Positions 19,934-27,841 of a DNA stretch of 35,073 nucleotides are shown piece after piece (position 1 is the first letter of the stretch; every line of letters begins with the position of its first letter). Under the pieces are notes generated by a model that worked only from the letters and a program-made list of their open reading frames with translations, searched no databases and had not been told where the DNA came from. Made by a program: the position numbers and the translations under genes. Source of the stretch: Secundilactobacillus similis DSM 23365 = JCM 2765 (GTDB taxonomy: Bacteria; Bacillota; Bacilli; Lactobacillales; Lactobacillaceae); the NCBI RefSeq assembly GCF_001311075.1, contig NZ_BBAD01000028.1:1-35073 (forward strand), given 5' to 3'.

Positions 19934-20491
19934 ATGACCCTCACCATGTCGTTAACCAGAATCATCACCTTCAATCACCCAGAATCTAAAAACCAACCCA
20001 ACTTTGATATCTCACTGCGCGATACCAATCAGACCGTTCCGGGAATTCAAGTTGACCAAGCACTGTCAACCTTACTGCACCCCCTTGGTCAACAAACGAA
20101 CCAAGTTGGGACCTTCGCGATGGAGTGGACCGACGCCTTCTTTCTAGATCAGTACTTTCAACGCCACTTTTGCCACGAACAGCCCTACCTGCACACAACC
20201 GACATCACTTGTAACTTCCAAGATTTGACCAAACTAAATCGGTTACTCAAATCAGCAGCTCAAGCTGATCATCCAATTGACGAACTTCCTTTGACCGATG
20301 CTGAAAGTCCAACCAGTCTCGTCTACCGCTCCCAACTGTCAAGAACGAGTTGGTTCATCGCGCTGGAAACCAAATCGATGACGCAACTGATCAACGCCGG
20401 CTTGGTAAACGGGATTGATTCGCGGGCGGCAACGAATAGTTTGTCGGTTGTTTATCGGTATGAGGCGGTTGAGGGGGAGCAACCTCATTGA
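19934..20491 (+). CDS. Hypothetical protein, 185 residues
   Basis: A perfect AAGGAGG lies eight bases before ATG and the frame is clean, so this is very likely a real gene. I do not recognise the protein. It is soluble, with no signal peptide or membrane segment, and has several aromatic-rich stretches such as MEWTDAFFLDQYFQRHF. Two regulator-like small genes follow on the same strand, starting 75 bases after its stop. The spacing could allow a transcription unit, but nothing else links them. Confidence 0.75.
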   Translation: MTLTMSLTRIITFNHPESKNQPNFDISLRDTNQTVPGIQVDQALSTLLHPLGQQTNQVGTFAMEWTDAFFLDQYFQRHFCHEQPYLHTTDITCNFQDLTKLNRLLKSAAQADHPIDELPLTDAESPTSLVYRSQLSRTSWFIALETKSMTQLINAGLVNGIDSRAATNSLSVVYRYEAVEGEQPH

Positions 20492-20566
20492 TAATGGCAT
20501 GCTTTATTATTTTAAATTAGAATATCATGCTATATTGTGATTAATTACTTGAAGGAGGCCCACACA

Positions 20567-21031
20567 ATGGCTAATCCCCCAATTTCAGAACAACAAGCCT
20601 TAGAACAACTCAATCGATACACCCATATTATTGAAACAGCACCTCGAGATTCAACTGAATTTTTTGATGCAACTAAAGCTTACAATCAGCTCTTACACCC
20701 AACTATCAACATTCGCGATTTGGTATTTTTAGGTAAAAATCTTGATCACTCGATGACGAATACCGAATTGGCCAAATTGATCATAGCAGCTCGCAACGAC
20801 CAAGACTTATCTGATGTCTTAGATATCAACGAAGACGCTCGAGTCGCTTACAAATTCAAACATCTCCGTCAAGCCAAACATATGACCCAACAAGAAGTTG
20901 CGGCCAAATCTAAAAATTATACCCAGAGTCAAATTGCCCAAGCCGAGCTTGGGCAATTATCATTAAGTCCTTCGCGTTGGCAAGCATTATTTGAAACGTT
21001 GGGGATGACCGCGCACTTTGTGATTGCATAA
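20567..21031 (+). CDS. Small XRE-type HTH protein with paralogous N-terminal domain
   Basis: The start at 20567 is chosen because GAAGGAGG lies nine bases upstream; an earlier in-frame ATG has no such site. The 154-residue protein has an N-terminal domain of about 90 residues with TKAYNQLLHP and MTNTELAKLIIAARNDQD. The C-terminal Cro/CI-like helix-turn-helix (about 100-150) contains HMTQQEVAAKSKNYTQSQIA. It is probably a DNA-binding regulator or an antitoxin-like protein. The next gene repeats the N-terminal domain without the HTH, which suggests duplication. No toxin is recognised beside it; the Fic gene is on the opposite strand beyond a terminator. Confidence 0.75.
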   Translation: MANPPISEQQALEQLNRYTHIIETAPRDSTEFFDATKAYNQLLHPTINIRDLVFLGKNLDHSMTNTELAKLIIAARNDQDLSDVLDINEDARVAYKFKHLRQAKHMTQQEVAAKSKNYTQSQIAQAELGQLSLSPSRWQALFETLGMTAHFVIA

Positions 21032-21065
21032 CTTAGAACGTTATTTCAATTTGGAGGAAGTTTCG

Positions 21066-21362
21066 TTGGTAACTCAACAATACGTTTTAAATAAAATGGC
21101 CGAGTTCTCTCGCTTAATCAACCAAACACCAACTGATGGTACTGAATACCTGAAATTAACCAAGGCCTATAATCAGTTCCTTTATGGTGCCTTACCCGAA
21201 CGCGACTTTTTCTTTATTGCGCGTCGCTTGGATTACCCTATCACTAATGAAGAAGGTGCTGAGTTAATTTCTGGGGCTTATAACGGTCAGGATTATATTA
21301 AAGTACTTCCTCTAGATTCCGAGGCTTTAACCATACTCAAGACTCGACTTAAACGCCAGTAA
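21066..21362 (+). CDS. HTH-less paralogue of the preceding protein
   Basis: TTG at 21066 is the likely start, because TGGAGG lies eight bases upstream while the ATG at 21024 overlaps the previous gene and lacks a ribosome site. The 98-residue product aligns with the N-terminal domain of the previous protein: LTKAYNQFLYG against ATKAYNQLLHP, and PITNEEGAELISGAYNGQDY against SMTNTELAKLIIAARNDQD. It ends with a basic tail, TRLKRQ, and no HTH. It could bind the HTH protein as a partner, or be a truncated duplicate. A shared terminator follows at 21393. Confidence 0.65.
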   Translation: MVTQQYVLNKMAEFSRLINQTPTDGTEYLKLTKAYNQFLYGALPERDFFFIARRLDYPITNEEGAELISGAYNGQDYIKVLPLDSEALTILKTRLKRQ

Positions 21363-21392
21363 CCATTAAACACCTATTATTTTTCTTTAATC

Positions 21393-21441
21393 AAAAAGTG
21401 GCACGACATTCTGCTAATCAGCAAAATGTCGCGCCACTTTT
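21393..21441. terminator. Bidirectional terminator between the paralogue pair and fic
   Basis: AAAAAGTGGCACGACATT pairs with AATGTCGCGCCACTTTT in a stem of about 22 bp with a few mismatches. Runs of A and T at both ends make it usable from either side. Confidence 0.9.
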
Positions 21442-21450
21442 ACGCTATTT

Positions 21451-22194
21451 TTAACCAAAATTCGGCAAAAATTTCTGAATCAACGTCTCATAATAATCCT
21501 GCTCATACCCGAACGTATCTACTAAATACCCCGGGGTTGACGCAAACGTCTTCAATCCCCGAATATAGTAGGTCCGATTCTCATCTCGAATAATAAACGG
21601 CACCGCTTGCGCCCGACAAAGTTCCTTGTACAGCAACAACCGTCCCACTCGGCCATTGCCATCACTAAATGGATGAATGAGTTCAAAGGATTGGTGAAAA
21701 TTTGCGAGTTGCGCAAGTTGCTGCCGCTCATTTGGGGTCTGTGATTCCCAATTTTGAAATAAACGTGTTAAATCGGCCTTCACGTTCTTCGGTACCGTTG
21801 TTTTAACTGCATCTAACATGCCGATGTCATTGGGAACTTGTTTAAAGCCACCCACGTTATAACGGGAATCTTTTTCCTGACTAGTATAAGTTTTTAGAAT
21901 TTTATGGATTTGAATAATATACGCCGGTGTTAGCGGCTCATCAATCGTATCTAAAACGAAATCAAAGGCCTTAAAGTGGTTTTGCGTTTCAACAATATCA
22001 TCAACTCTGATCGGATCGTTTTTATCGTTGGCGAAAATTGTCCCCGTGTCAAAAATCTGCTGGGTCTGGTCCAGCGACAGCCTGACACCTTCAATATGAT
22101 TATTGTTATAAGAAAAGAAAATTTGCGTCCAATAATATAAATTACCCGCCATGGTTTTATCACGCTGATTGCGTAATTCCTCAACTAATACCAC
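21451..22194 (-). CDS. Fic-domain protein (predicted AMP transferase)
   Basis: The Fic core motif is complete: HPFSDGNGRVGR near residues 174-185. Fic enzymes of this type usually transfer AMP from ATP to a hydroxyl side chain of a target protein. Near the N-terminus NNHIEG resembles the self-inhibiting helix motif (S/T)xxxE(G/N), with Asn in place of Ser/Thr, so it is probably an autoinhibited class II protein. The frame is 247 residues from GTG, preceded by AAGG. It is monocistronic between two terminators. The target is unknown, and no separate antitoxin is seen in the neighbourhood. Confidence 0.85.
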   Translation of the reverse strand: MVLVEELRNQRDKTMAGNLYYWTQIFFSYNNNHIEGVRLSLDQTQQIFDTGTIFANDKNDPIRVDDIVETQNHFKAFDFVLDTIDEPLTPAYIIQIHKILKTYTSQEKDSRYNVGGFKQVPNDIGMLDAVKTTVPKNVKADLTRLFQNWESQTPNERQQLAQLANFHQSFELIHPFSDGNGRVGRLLLYKELCRAQAVPFIIRDENRTYYIRGLKTFASTPGYLVDTFGYEQDYYETLIQKFLPNFG

Positions 22195-22275
22195 CTTGTC
22201 ACCTTCATCCGTATAAGGTTAATCTGGTTTATTATATCGTAGATTTAGACGTTGAACGAACCTAGAAACCCACAA

Positions 22276-22308
22276 CAAAAACGGTCGCACACCACTTGGC
22301 ATGCGACC
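22276..22308 (-). terminator. Terminator of the arabinoside operon
   Basis: GGTCGCA (22283-22289) pairs with TGCGACC (22302-22308). On the minus strand TTTTT follows directly. It lies about 60 bases after the GH51 stop. Confidence 0.85.
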
Positions 22309-22369
22309 CGCTTCATATGTGAGTTGTGTGAGTTACCTGTATCAAATCAAACTAATTGATTAAATCTAA

Positions 22370-23871
22370 TTAATCGTTCTTAACCGAAACCCGAATCATA
22401 TTCCACGACAACGGCTGTAGCTTACTTTGAACAAGATTGCCATCAACCTTAACGTTCGTCAATGGTTGAATCTTCATTTCCTGATTCTCATTCGTCTGCT
22501 TAATATCGTAACCACAGAACTGAGTTGCTTCGACGAGCTGACCCAACTGCATATTATCGACGTGGACTTCATAATCCATTGCCTCGGAGGCCTTATTTTC
22601 AACAAATACGACAACTTCTTGCGTATCTGGATTGTAGACCATCATCGAGTCCGTATATGGCACGTCGTAATCAGCTGAATGGTAGGTATCGACTTCTTGG
22701 CGAGGAGTCAATGCGATCCCTTGACCAAATTGTGATACTTGCATGAATGGGTAGAAGATTGATTGGAACCAAACCCCACCATCAGTTTCAGTCATAATCG
22801 GTGCGATCACGTTCACTAATTGTGCTAAACAACCAATCTTGACGCGATCAGCGTGTTTCATTAACGTGATTGCTAAGCTACCGACCAAGAGCGCATCTTC
22901 GAAGTTGTAGTGATCTTCCAACAAATGCGGTGCATGTTGCCACTTGGCTTGTGCATCATCTTGGGCATGGCTGTGATACCAGACGTTCCATTCATCCATG
23001 GACAGATTGATTGTCTTCTTACTATGTTTGCGCGCCTTTACTGCATCACACACAGCAACAACGTCGTTAATAAAACCGTCAAAATCAACCGATTTACCTA
23101 AGAACCCTTGCAGGTCATTAGCTTCATTGCCATAGTACTGGTGGAGCGATAGGTAGTCAACATCATCATAGACGTGGTCTAAAATGGTTTCTTCCCAACT
23201 ACCAAAGGTTGGCATCGTTCGAAGCGAACTCCCACTAGCAACTAATTCGATGCTTGGATCGACAATTTTCATCGCTTTGGCTGTTTCGTGCGCTAATCGC
23301 CCGTATTCACTAGCCGTCTTATGACCAATTTGCCAATCGCCATCCATTTCATTTCCCAGTGACCAAACCTTAATGTTAAATGGTTCCTCAGCACCGTTCT
23401 TTCGGCGTAAATCACTCCAATAAGTTCCTTTAGGAAAGTTGCAATATTCCACTAAGTTGCGCGCAGCATCGATGCCGCGGGTACCTAGGTTAACTGCCAT
23501 ATCAGGTTCTGCATTAACATTTTGGCACCACTTAACAAATTCGTGAACCCCGAACTGATTGGCTCAATCGTTGACCAGGCTAGATCTAGCCGAGTTGGTC
23601 GTTGATCTTTAGGCCCGATACCATCTTCCCAGTTATAAGCTGATACAAAGTTGCCACCTGGGTAACGAATCAGCGGTACGTTTAACTGATTAACGGCGTT
23701 GATAACATCTTGCCGAAAGCCGTCTTTGTCAGCCGTTGGATGATCTGGTTGATAGATGCCTTCATAAATTGAACGTCCAAGATGTTCAGTAAATGAGCCC
23801 CACATTCTCGGATCAATTTTAGCGATTTCATTAGTTCGATCGACAAATAATTTAGATTTAATAACTGCCAT
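22370..23871 (-). CDS. GH51 alpha-L-arabinofuranosidase (one frameshift)
   Basis: This intracellular glycoside hydrolase releases arabinofuranose from arabino-oligosaccharides. The GH51 landmarks are EHLGRSIYEGIY near residue 30, PGGNFVSAYNWEDG near 75, the acid/base Glu in WSLGNEMDG near 174 and the nucleophile Glu in SMDEWNVWY near 293. There is no signal peptide. A single-base deletion near 23556-23560 (AATCAG read as ATCAG) breaks it; restored, STIEPNQFGVHEFVKW joins to DMAVNLGTRG and gives 500 residues, the usual length. GGAG touches the ATG with no spacer, which is unusual. It is the last gene of GH43, transporter and GH51, behind a hairpin at 23901-23943. Confidence 0.92.
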
Positions 23872-23900
23872 CTCCTTTAATTCAAAACACTAATTATCAT

Positions 23901-23943
23901 AAAAACGCGCGTTGTTGGTAAATCACCTCAACAACGTGCGTTT
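23901..23943 (-). terminator. Hairpin between the transporter and GH51 genes
   Basis: AACGCGCGTTGTTG pairs with CAACAACGTGCGTT (one mismatch), followed on the minus strand by TTTTT. It lies inside the presumed operon, so it may cut GH51 output relative to GH43, or the GH51 gene may have its own promoter, which I do not see. Confidence 0.7.
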
Positions 23944-23982
23944 CATTTTTAACCTTACCCGAGTTGAGTAAACTAATTATAT

Positions 23983-25252
23983 TTATTCTTTCTTAACAGC
24001 GCTTACATCTCCGCTATCAGCAGCGACTTCACCAGCTTGAACTGGATCTTCCTTCTTCAAAGCAAAGGCAGCGAACAAGGTGATCACGAACACAACGATC
24101 CCCATGATAACGTAAGTGTGTTGGTAACCGATAACATCGTATAACTTACCAGCAACTGACGAGAAGATAAACACGGATATTTGCTTAGCAAAGTTCGACG
24201 CTAACGCGTACACAGTAGCGTATAACCGAATATCGAAGGCCCCAGCAATGTACTTCATGATAGAAGTCAACAGCAATGGCATTTCAAGCCCGGCAATCAA
24301 ACGGAAGAAGACAACCCAGCCCCATGATGGCGCTAATGCAGAACCTAAAATCCGGATACAAGTTAAGAACCCATAAGCAATCAACATTCCGTGAACCAAT
24401 CTTGTTAATGATCCATGGCATTGGGAACATCAATAGGAATTCAATGGCCGTTTGACCTGAAGTCATGTAACTGTAAACCAACGTCCCTTGAGCAGCAGTG
24501 TGGAAGAACGTCTTGAAGAAGATGATAAATTGTTGGTCAAACACATCAAAGATAGCTGATGCACCCATGTAGAAGATGGCCAATACCCATAAGTTCTTGA
24601 TCTTGAACACTGAAACAACTGTCTTCCAATCCAAAGAATCAGAAGTATCACCAGCGGCATCCGCATTTTCCATGTTGATCTTATCGCTGAATAATAAGAA
24701 CCCAGTCAAGATAACGGCAGCAATAGAACATGCCCAGAAAATTGAGTTAGGGCTCCACAGGAATAAACGACCGGCAATCAATGAGGCAACAATCCCGGCA
24801 ACAGAACCACCAACACGGGAGTGCGCATATTCAAACTTGTTAGCCAAACTAGCACGTTGAACGTACTGTTCAATAACAGAAACCCCACCGTTTAAAATGA
24901 AACTTAAGAAAATACCAGTTACAATCGCAACAAGCGCAGCATTAATGTGCATTAATGGTAGAAACGCCCATTGGAAGAATGGTCCAATGAAGATTGCGAC
25001 AACTGAAATTGTTAAAATCAAAGTTTTCCGGAATAATAGCTTATCAGAAACGACCCCAAAGATTGGTTGGAAGATCAATGAGATACCGGCCATCATTGAG
25101 AATACGGCACCTGATTCAGTACCGTTCAAATGACCAACTTGTTCCATCCAAAGAGTTAAATAACCATAAACTGTTGCCCAGATAAAGAAGTAACTAAAGT
25201 GGGTAATGGGGAAGCCCCAAAAGTTTTTACTTTCACTTTTTTTTGCGTCCAT
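23983..25252 (-). CDS. LacY-like MFS oligosaccharide:H+ symporter (one frameshift)
   Basis: The protein resembles the oligosaccharide:H+ symporter group (LacY type), with 12 predicted helices. NFWGFPITHFSYFFIW opens helix 1, and SLIFQPIFGVVSDKLLFRK covers helix 2 and loop 2-3, much like the LacY LLFQPLFGLLSDKLGLRK. The start MDAKKSESK at 25252 is chosen because TAGGAG precedes it; a longer frame would overlap GH43. The frame breaks near 24390-24402. Adding two bases or removing one joins PWIINKIG to HGMLIAYGFLTC and gives about 423 residues. It starts 13 bases after the GH43 stop, so arabino-oligosaccharides are the likely cargo. Confidence 0.88.
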
Positions 25253-25265
25253 GAATTTGATACTC

Positions 25266-26240
25266 CTATTCGTAGTTGTAAGGTACTGGCTTGCCAAAGT
25301 TTGGCGTGCCATCTTCGTTCCAAGTAAAACTCTGTACTTTCGTATGACGGTTTGGATCGTATAATGGATCACCCTTGATATCTGTATAATCACGGCAATG
25401 GTAAACTAAAATATCGGTTTGACCATCTTCAGCAATCGTAAATGAGTTGTGGCCAGGGCCAAATTGATGTTCAGCTAAATCACTTTGGAAAACTGGTTCA
25501 TCAGATTTGTGCCAGTTAGCAGCATCCAATAAATCGGCATTTTCATCAACAGTAAGCATGCCCATGCAGTAGTTCTCATCGGTTGCACTTGAAGAGTAAG
25601 TTAAGAAGAAACGACCATTACGATGAATAACAGCTGGTCCTTCGTTAACCCAGAATCCGCGGGTCTCCCATTCGTATTCCGGTTTTGTTAACATTACTGG
25701 CTTCGTCTTCAACGTCCAAGGATTGCTCATTTCAGCAATGTATAAGTTAGAGTTCCCTTTGATTTCAGGATCCTTTTGCGCCCAAACGTAGTAAAGTTTG
25801 TCGTTGGCTTCAAAACACGTTGCATCCAATGAGAATGAATCCATGCCAGTTTCAACTTGACCGCGTTCGATCCAATCGTCTTCACTTACCATTGGGTCCT
25901 CTGCATCACATTCAATGCAGAACATCCGGTGCTGGAACATGCCGTTCTTATCGAATGCCGTCGTTTCAGCAGCAGCGAAGTAGATAAACCATTTGCCGTC
26001 AATATAGTGAATTTCAGGTGCCCAGATCAATTGACTCATGGGACCGCTTTCATGCTTGCGCCAAATAGTACGTGGTGCAGCATGTGCTAATCCTTCTAAC
26101 GTTCTTGCCCGCCGAATTTCAATCAAGTTATAAGCAGGTACCGACGCCGTAAAGTAATAGTAACCGTCAGTATGTTTATAAATAAATGGATCCGCACGTT
26201 GAACGATTAGCGGATTAGTATATTGTGTTGTGTTCGCCAT
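25266..26240 (-). CDS. GH43 glycoside hydrolase, probable arabinofuranosidase
   Basis: The enzyme is a cytoplasmic five-bladed propeller hydrolase acting on arabinosides or xylosides. It is intact with 324 residues and no signal peptide. The GH43 residues are visible: base Asp in RADPFIY near 17, the pKa-tuning Asp in SLDATCFE near 139 and acid Glu in VNEGPAV near 200. The C-terminal GPGHNSF and HCRDYTDIKG...DPNRHTK stretch is like GH43 subfamily 26 exo-alpha-1,5-arabinofuranosidases, by memory of the family. It is the first gene of the operon, under a promoter overlapped by a cre site and divergent from the ArsR-type regulator. Confidence 0.9.
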   Translation of the reverse strand: MANTTQYTNPLIVQRADPFIYKHTDGYYYFTASVPAYNLIEIRRARTLEGLAHAAPRTIWRKHESGPMSQLIWAPEIHYIDGKWFIYFAAAETTAFDKNGMFQHRMFCIECDAEDPMVSEDDWIERGQVETGMDSFSLDATCFEANDKLYYVWAQKDPEIKGNSNLYIAEMSNPWTLKTKPVMLTKPEYEWETRGFWVNEGPAVIHRNGRFFLTYSSSATDENYCMGMLTVDENADLLDAANWHKSDEPVFQSDLAEHQFGPGHNSFTIAEDGQTDILVYHCRDYTDIKGDPLYDPNRHTKVQSFTWNEDGTPNFGKPVPYNYE

Positions 26241-26262
26241 AAGTACAATCTCCCTTAAAATT

Positions 26263-26276
26263 AAACTACGTAGTTT
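26263..26276. promoter_or_regulatory. Perfect 14-bp palindrome in the GH43 leader
   Basis: AAACTACGTAGTTT is fully symmetric and lies between the promoter and the GH43 ribosome site. Its central TACGTA is shared with AraR boxes but the arms differ. It is a candidate operator for AraR or for the divergent ArsR-type protein. Confidence 0.5.
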
Positions 26277-26301
26277 TTATTTCTTATCAGTGCACGCGAT
26301 T

Positions 26302-26330
26302 ATCATAAGATGAGAAGAAAACGATTACAA
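26302..26330 (-). promoter_or_regulatory. Arabinoside operon promoter
   Basis: On the minus strand TTGTAA (26325-26330) and TATGAT (26302-26307) are 17 bases apart, about 60 bases before the GH43 start. Confidence 0.7.
26315..26329. promoter_or_regulatory. cre site over the GH43 promoter
   Basis: AAGAAAACGATTACA matches the consensus WTGNAANCGNWNNCW at 14 of 15 positions. It overlaps the -35 and spacer of the operon promoter, so CcpA would repress directly. Confidence 0.6.
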
Positions 26331-26387
26331 CCGGCTTTTTGATGTTTTTTCTTTTTTTTTTCGTTTATCGCAAACGTTTTTTATTGT

Positions 26388-26393
26388 TATAAT
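26388..26393 (+). promoter_or_regulatory. -10 element of the ArsR-type regulator
   Basis: A perfect TATAAT lies about 87 bases before the start. The -35 is weak (TTATCG at 17 bases). Two dyads follow at 26412-26453, suited to autoregulation. Confidence 0.45.
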
Positions 26394-26411
26394 TAAAAAA
26401 AGAAAGTTTTA

Positions 26412-26453
26412 TTGCTAAATAAGCAACAAAAAACTTGTTTATTAAATAACAAG
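26412..26453. promoter_or_regulatory. Two inverted repeats upstream of the ArsR-type gene
   Basis: TTGCT-AAATA-AGCAA (26412-26426) is a perfect interrupted dyad. CTTGTTTATTAAATAACAAG (26434-26453) is a near-perfect 20-bp palindrome. Both lie between the -10 and the ribosome site of the regulator gene, where ArsR-type dimers often bind their own promoter. Confidence 0.6.
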
Positions 26454-26479
26454 AAACGAAAACATTGGAGATGTTTTGC

Positions 26480-27370
26480 ATGGAAACAGATATTTCAGAT
26501 AGCTCGCTACCCGTTTTTAAAGCATTAGCCAGCCCCGTTCGGTTACACATTATTCAAAAATTATCCAATCGTAAGATGAGTGTTCAGGACCTAGCGACCG
26601 AACTTAAGTTAAGTGATACCATCATTTTGATGCATTTAAATAAACTCGCACAGGCCGGCATCGTTAAGTTTGAACGCGTTGGTCATAACAAAGTGTCTCG
26701 CCTGCAGGTGGATAACATTAACGTCCACTTTCCTCAGGCCATTTATTCAGAATTTGAACATTACGAAACCCAGGTGCCTGTTGGTCACTTTACCAACTTT
26801 TCGGTGACCCCTTCCTGCGGTTTAGCGGGAAAAGACGACTACATCGGTAAAGTTGATAATCCAGCTTACTTTATGGACCCCGCCCGAATAAGCGCCGGTA
26901 TGATCTGGTGGTGCAACGGCTTTGTCGAGTATCAATTTCCCAACTACCTCGCCAAAAACGATAAACTAGAGATGCTCGATCTCTCGATGGAACTCGGCTC
27001 AGAATTTCCTTTTTCAAATAACGTATGGCCTTCTGATATCACGTTCTACATTAACGGTACTGAAATTGGAACGTGGACTAGTCCCGGTGACTTTTCAGAT
27101 ATTCGTGGTAAGTACACCCCTGAATGGGTGCCTGATAACGTTAACCAGTATGGTGTCCTGAAAACCCTTCGCTTGACTCATGATGGGAGTTTCTTAGAGG
27201 GTCAACCGTTTACCAATGTGTCTTTGGAAGATCTAGACACCCATCGCGAAACCTTCTCTGTTCGGTTTGGGATTAAGAAGAATGCGAAAAATAATGGGGG
27301 TTGCTGCATCTTTGGACACGGATTTGGGAATTATAATCAAGATATTGAAATGAAGTTATTTCATAGTTAG
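26480..27370 (+). CDS. ArsR-type HTH regulator fused to a C-terminal sensor-like domain
   Basis: The start MET at 26480 follows GGAG by ten bases. The 296-residue product begins with an ArsR winged helix (residues about 8-75: ASPVRLHIIQKLSNRKMSVQ, LSDTIILMHLNKLAQAGIVK). ArsR proteins are usually about 100 residues. Here some 210 more residues follow, Trp- and Tyr-rich, with WWCNGFVEYQFPNYL and ITFYINGTEIGTWTSP, which look like a beta-sandwich of carbohydrate-binding kind. I see no paired cysteine metal site in the HTH. It is divergent from GH43, so it probably senses an arabinoside and controls that operon. The sensor reading is inference. Confidence 0.8.
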   Translation: METDISDSSLPVFKALASPVRLHIIQKLSNRKMSVQDLATELKLSDTIILMHLNKLAQAGIVKFERVGHNKVSRLQVDNINVHFPQAIYSEFEHYETQVPVGHFTNFSVTPSCGLAGKDDYIGKVDNPAYFMDPARISAGMIWWCNGFVEYQFPNYLAKNDKLEMLDLSMELGSEFPFSNNVWPSDITFYINGTEIGTWTSPGDFSDIRGKYTPEWVPDNVNQYGVLKTLRLTHDGSFLEGQPFTNVSLEDLDTHRETFSVRFGIKKNAKNNGGCCIFGHGFGNYNQDIEMKLFHS

Positions 27371-27378
27371 GATGCGAA

Positions 27379-27427
27379 ATAGGCGCCTTGCTGAAACCCT
27401 AAAGTTGGGTTTAGTAAGACGCCTATT
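27379..27427 (+). terminator. Terminator of the ArsR-type gene
   Basis: AATAGGCG (27379-27386) and CGCCTATT (27420-27427) close a long, nearly perfect stem with an inner AAACCC/GGGTTT pairing. Confidence 0.8.
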
Positions 27428-27514
27428 GATATGCGTTGTTGAGCTTGGGTCAGCTTTGGAGAATAATACTGGCGTTACGAATTGGAATATATTTCATTCA
27501 CTTTAATTAGGTCA

Positions 27515-27694
27515 TCACACTATTCCGCTATGATCCGATTCAGATAACCAGCGCGTTTTCAACTCTTCAAAATCGTCGACTACTTCACCGGTATCCTCAA
27601 TCAACCCCAATTCTTCCAACTTCGCAATTATCATTGCCTGTTCAACTTCAACTGGTAATTCACGATAATGATCAAGGCTATCTCTAGTAGTCAT
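27515..27694 (-). CDS. Small acidic hypothetical protein, 59 residues
   Basis: ATG at 27694 is chosen because AAGGAG lies nine bases upstream; longer in-frame starts overlap or lack a ribosome site. The product MTTRDSLDHYRELPVEVEQA... is acidic, probably helical, and ends LSESDHSGIV. The family is not recognised. The gene stands alone in a gap between the ArsR-type terminator and the aldo/keto reductase, on the same strand as the latter but beyond its hairpin. Confidence 0.6.
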   Translation of the reverse strand: MTTRDSLDHYRELPVEVEQAMIIAKLEELGLIEDTGEVVDDFEELKTRWLSESDHSGIV

Positions 27695-27782
27695 TTTTCC
27701 CATCTCCTTAGAACCTATTATTTTTAGTATAACTTGTTCGCTGGTTACCACCAAACAATCGCCTTTGGTTGCACAATTAAAT

Positions 27783-27822
27783 GCCGTGATCAACACCTCA
27801 CGGGTATTCATCACGGCTTTTA
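27783..27822 (-). terminator. Aldo/keto reductase terminator
   Basis: GCCGTGAT (27783-27790) pairs perfectly with ATCACGGC (27810-27817). The minus strand continues into ATTTAATTG rather than a clean T-run, so the strength is uncertain. Confidence 0.5.
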
Positions 27823-27841
27823 ATCGGATTTATTCCAGAAT

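Noticed and set aside
20567-22194. Fic toxin with an antitoxin encoded by the neighbouring HTH gene
   Set aside because: The genes are convergent with a bidirectional terminator between them, and the Fic protein appears to carry its own inhibitory helix motif.
26263-26276. Palindrome as a clear AraR operator
   Set aside because: Only the centre matches; the TTTG/CAAA arms that define AraR boxes are absent, so it is listed only as an unassigned operator candidate.
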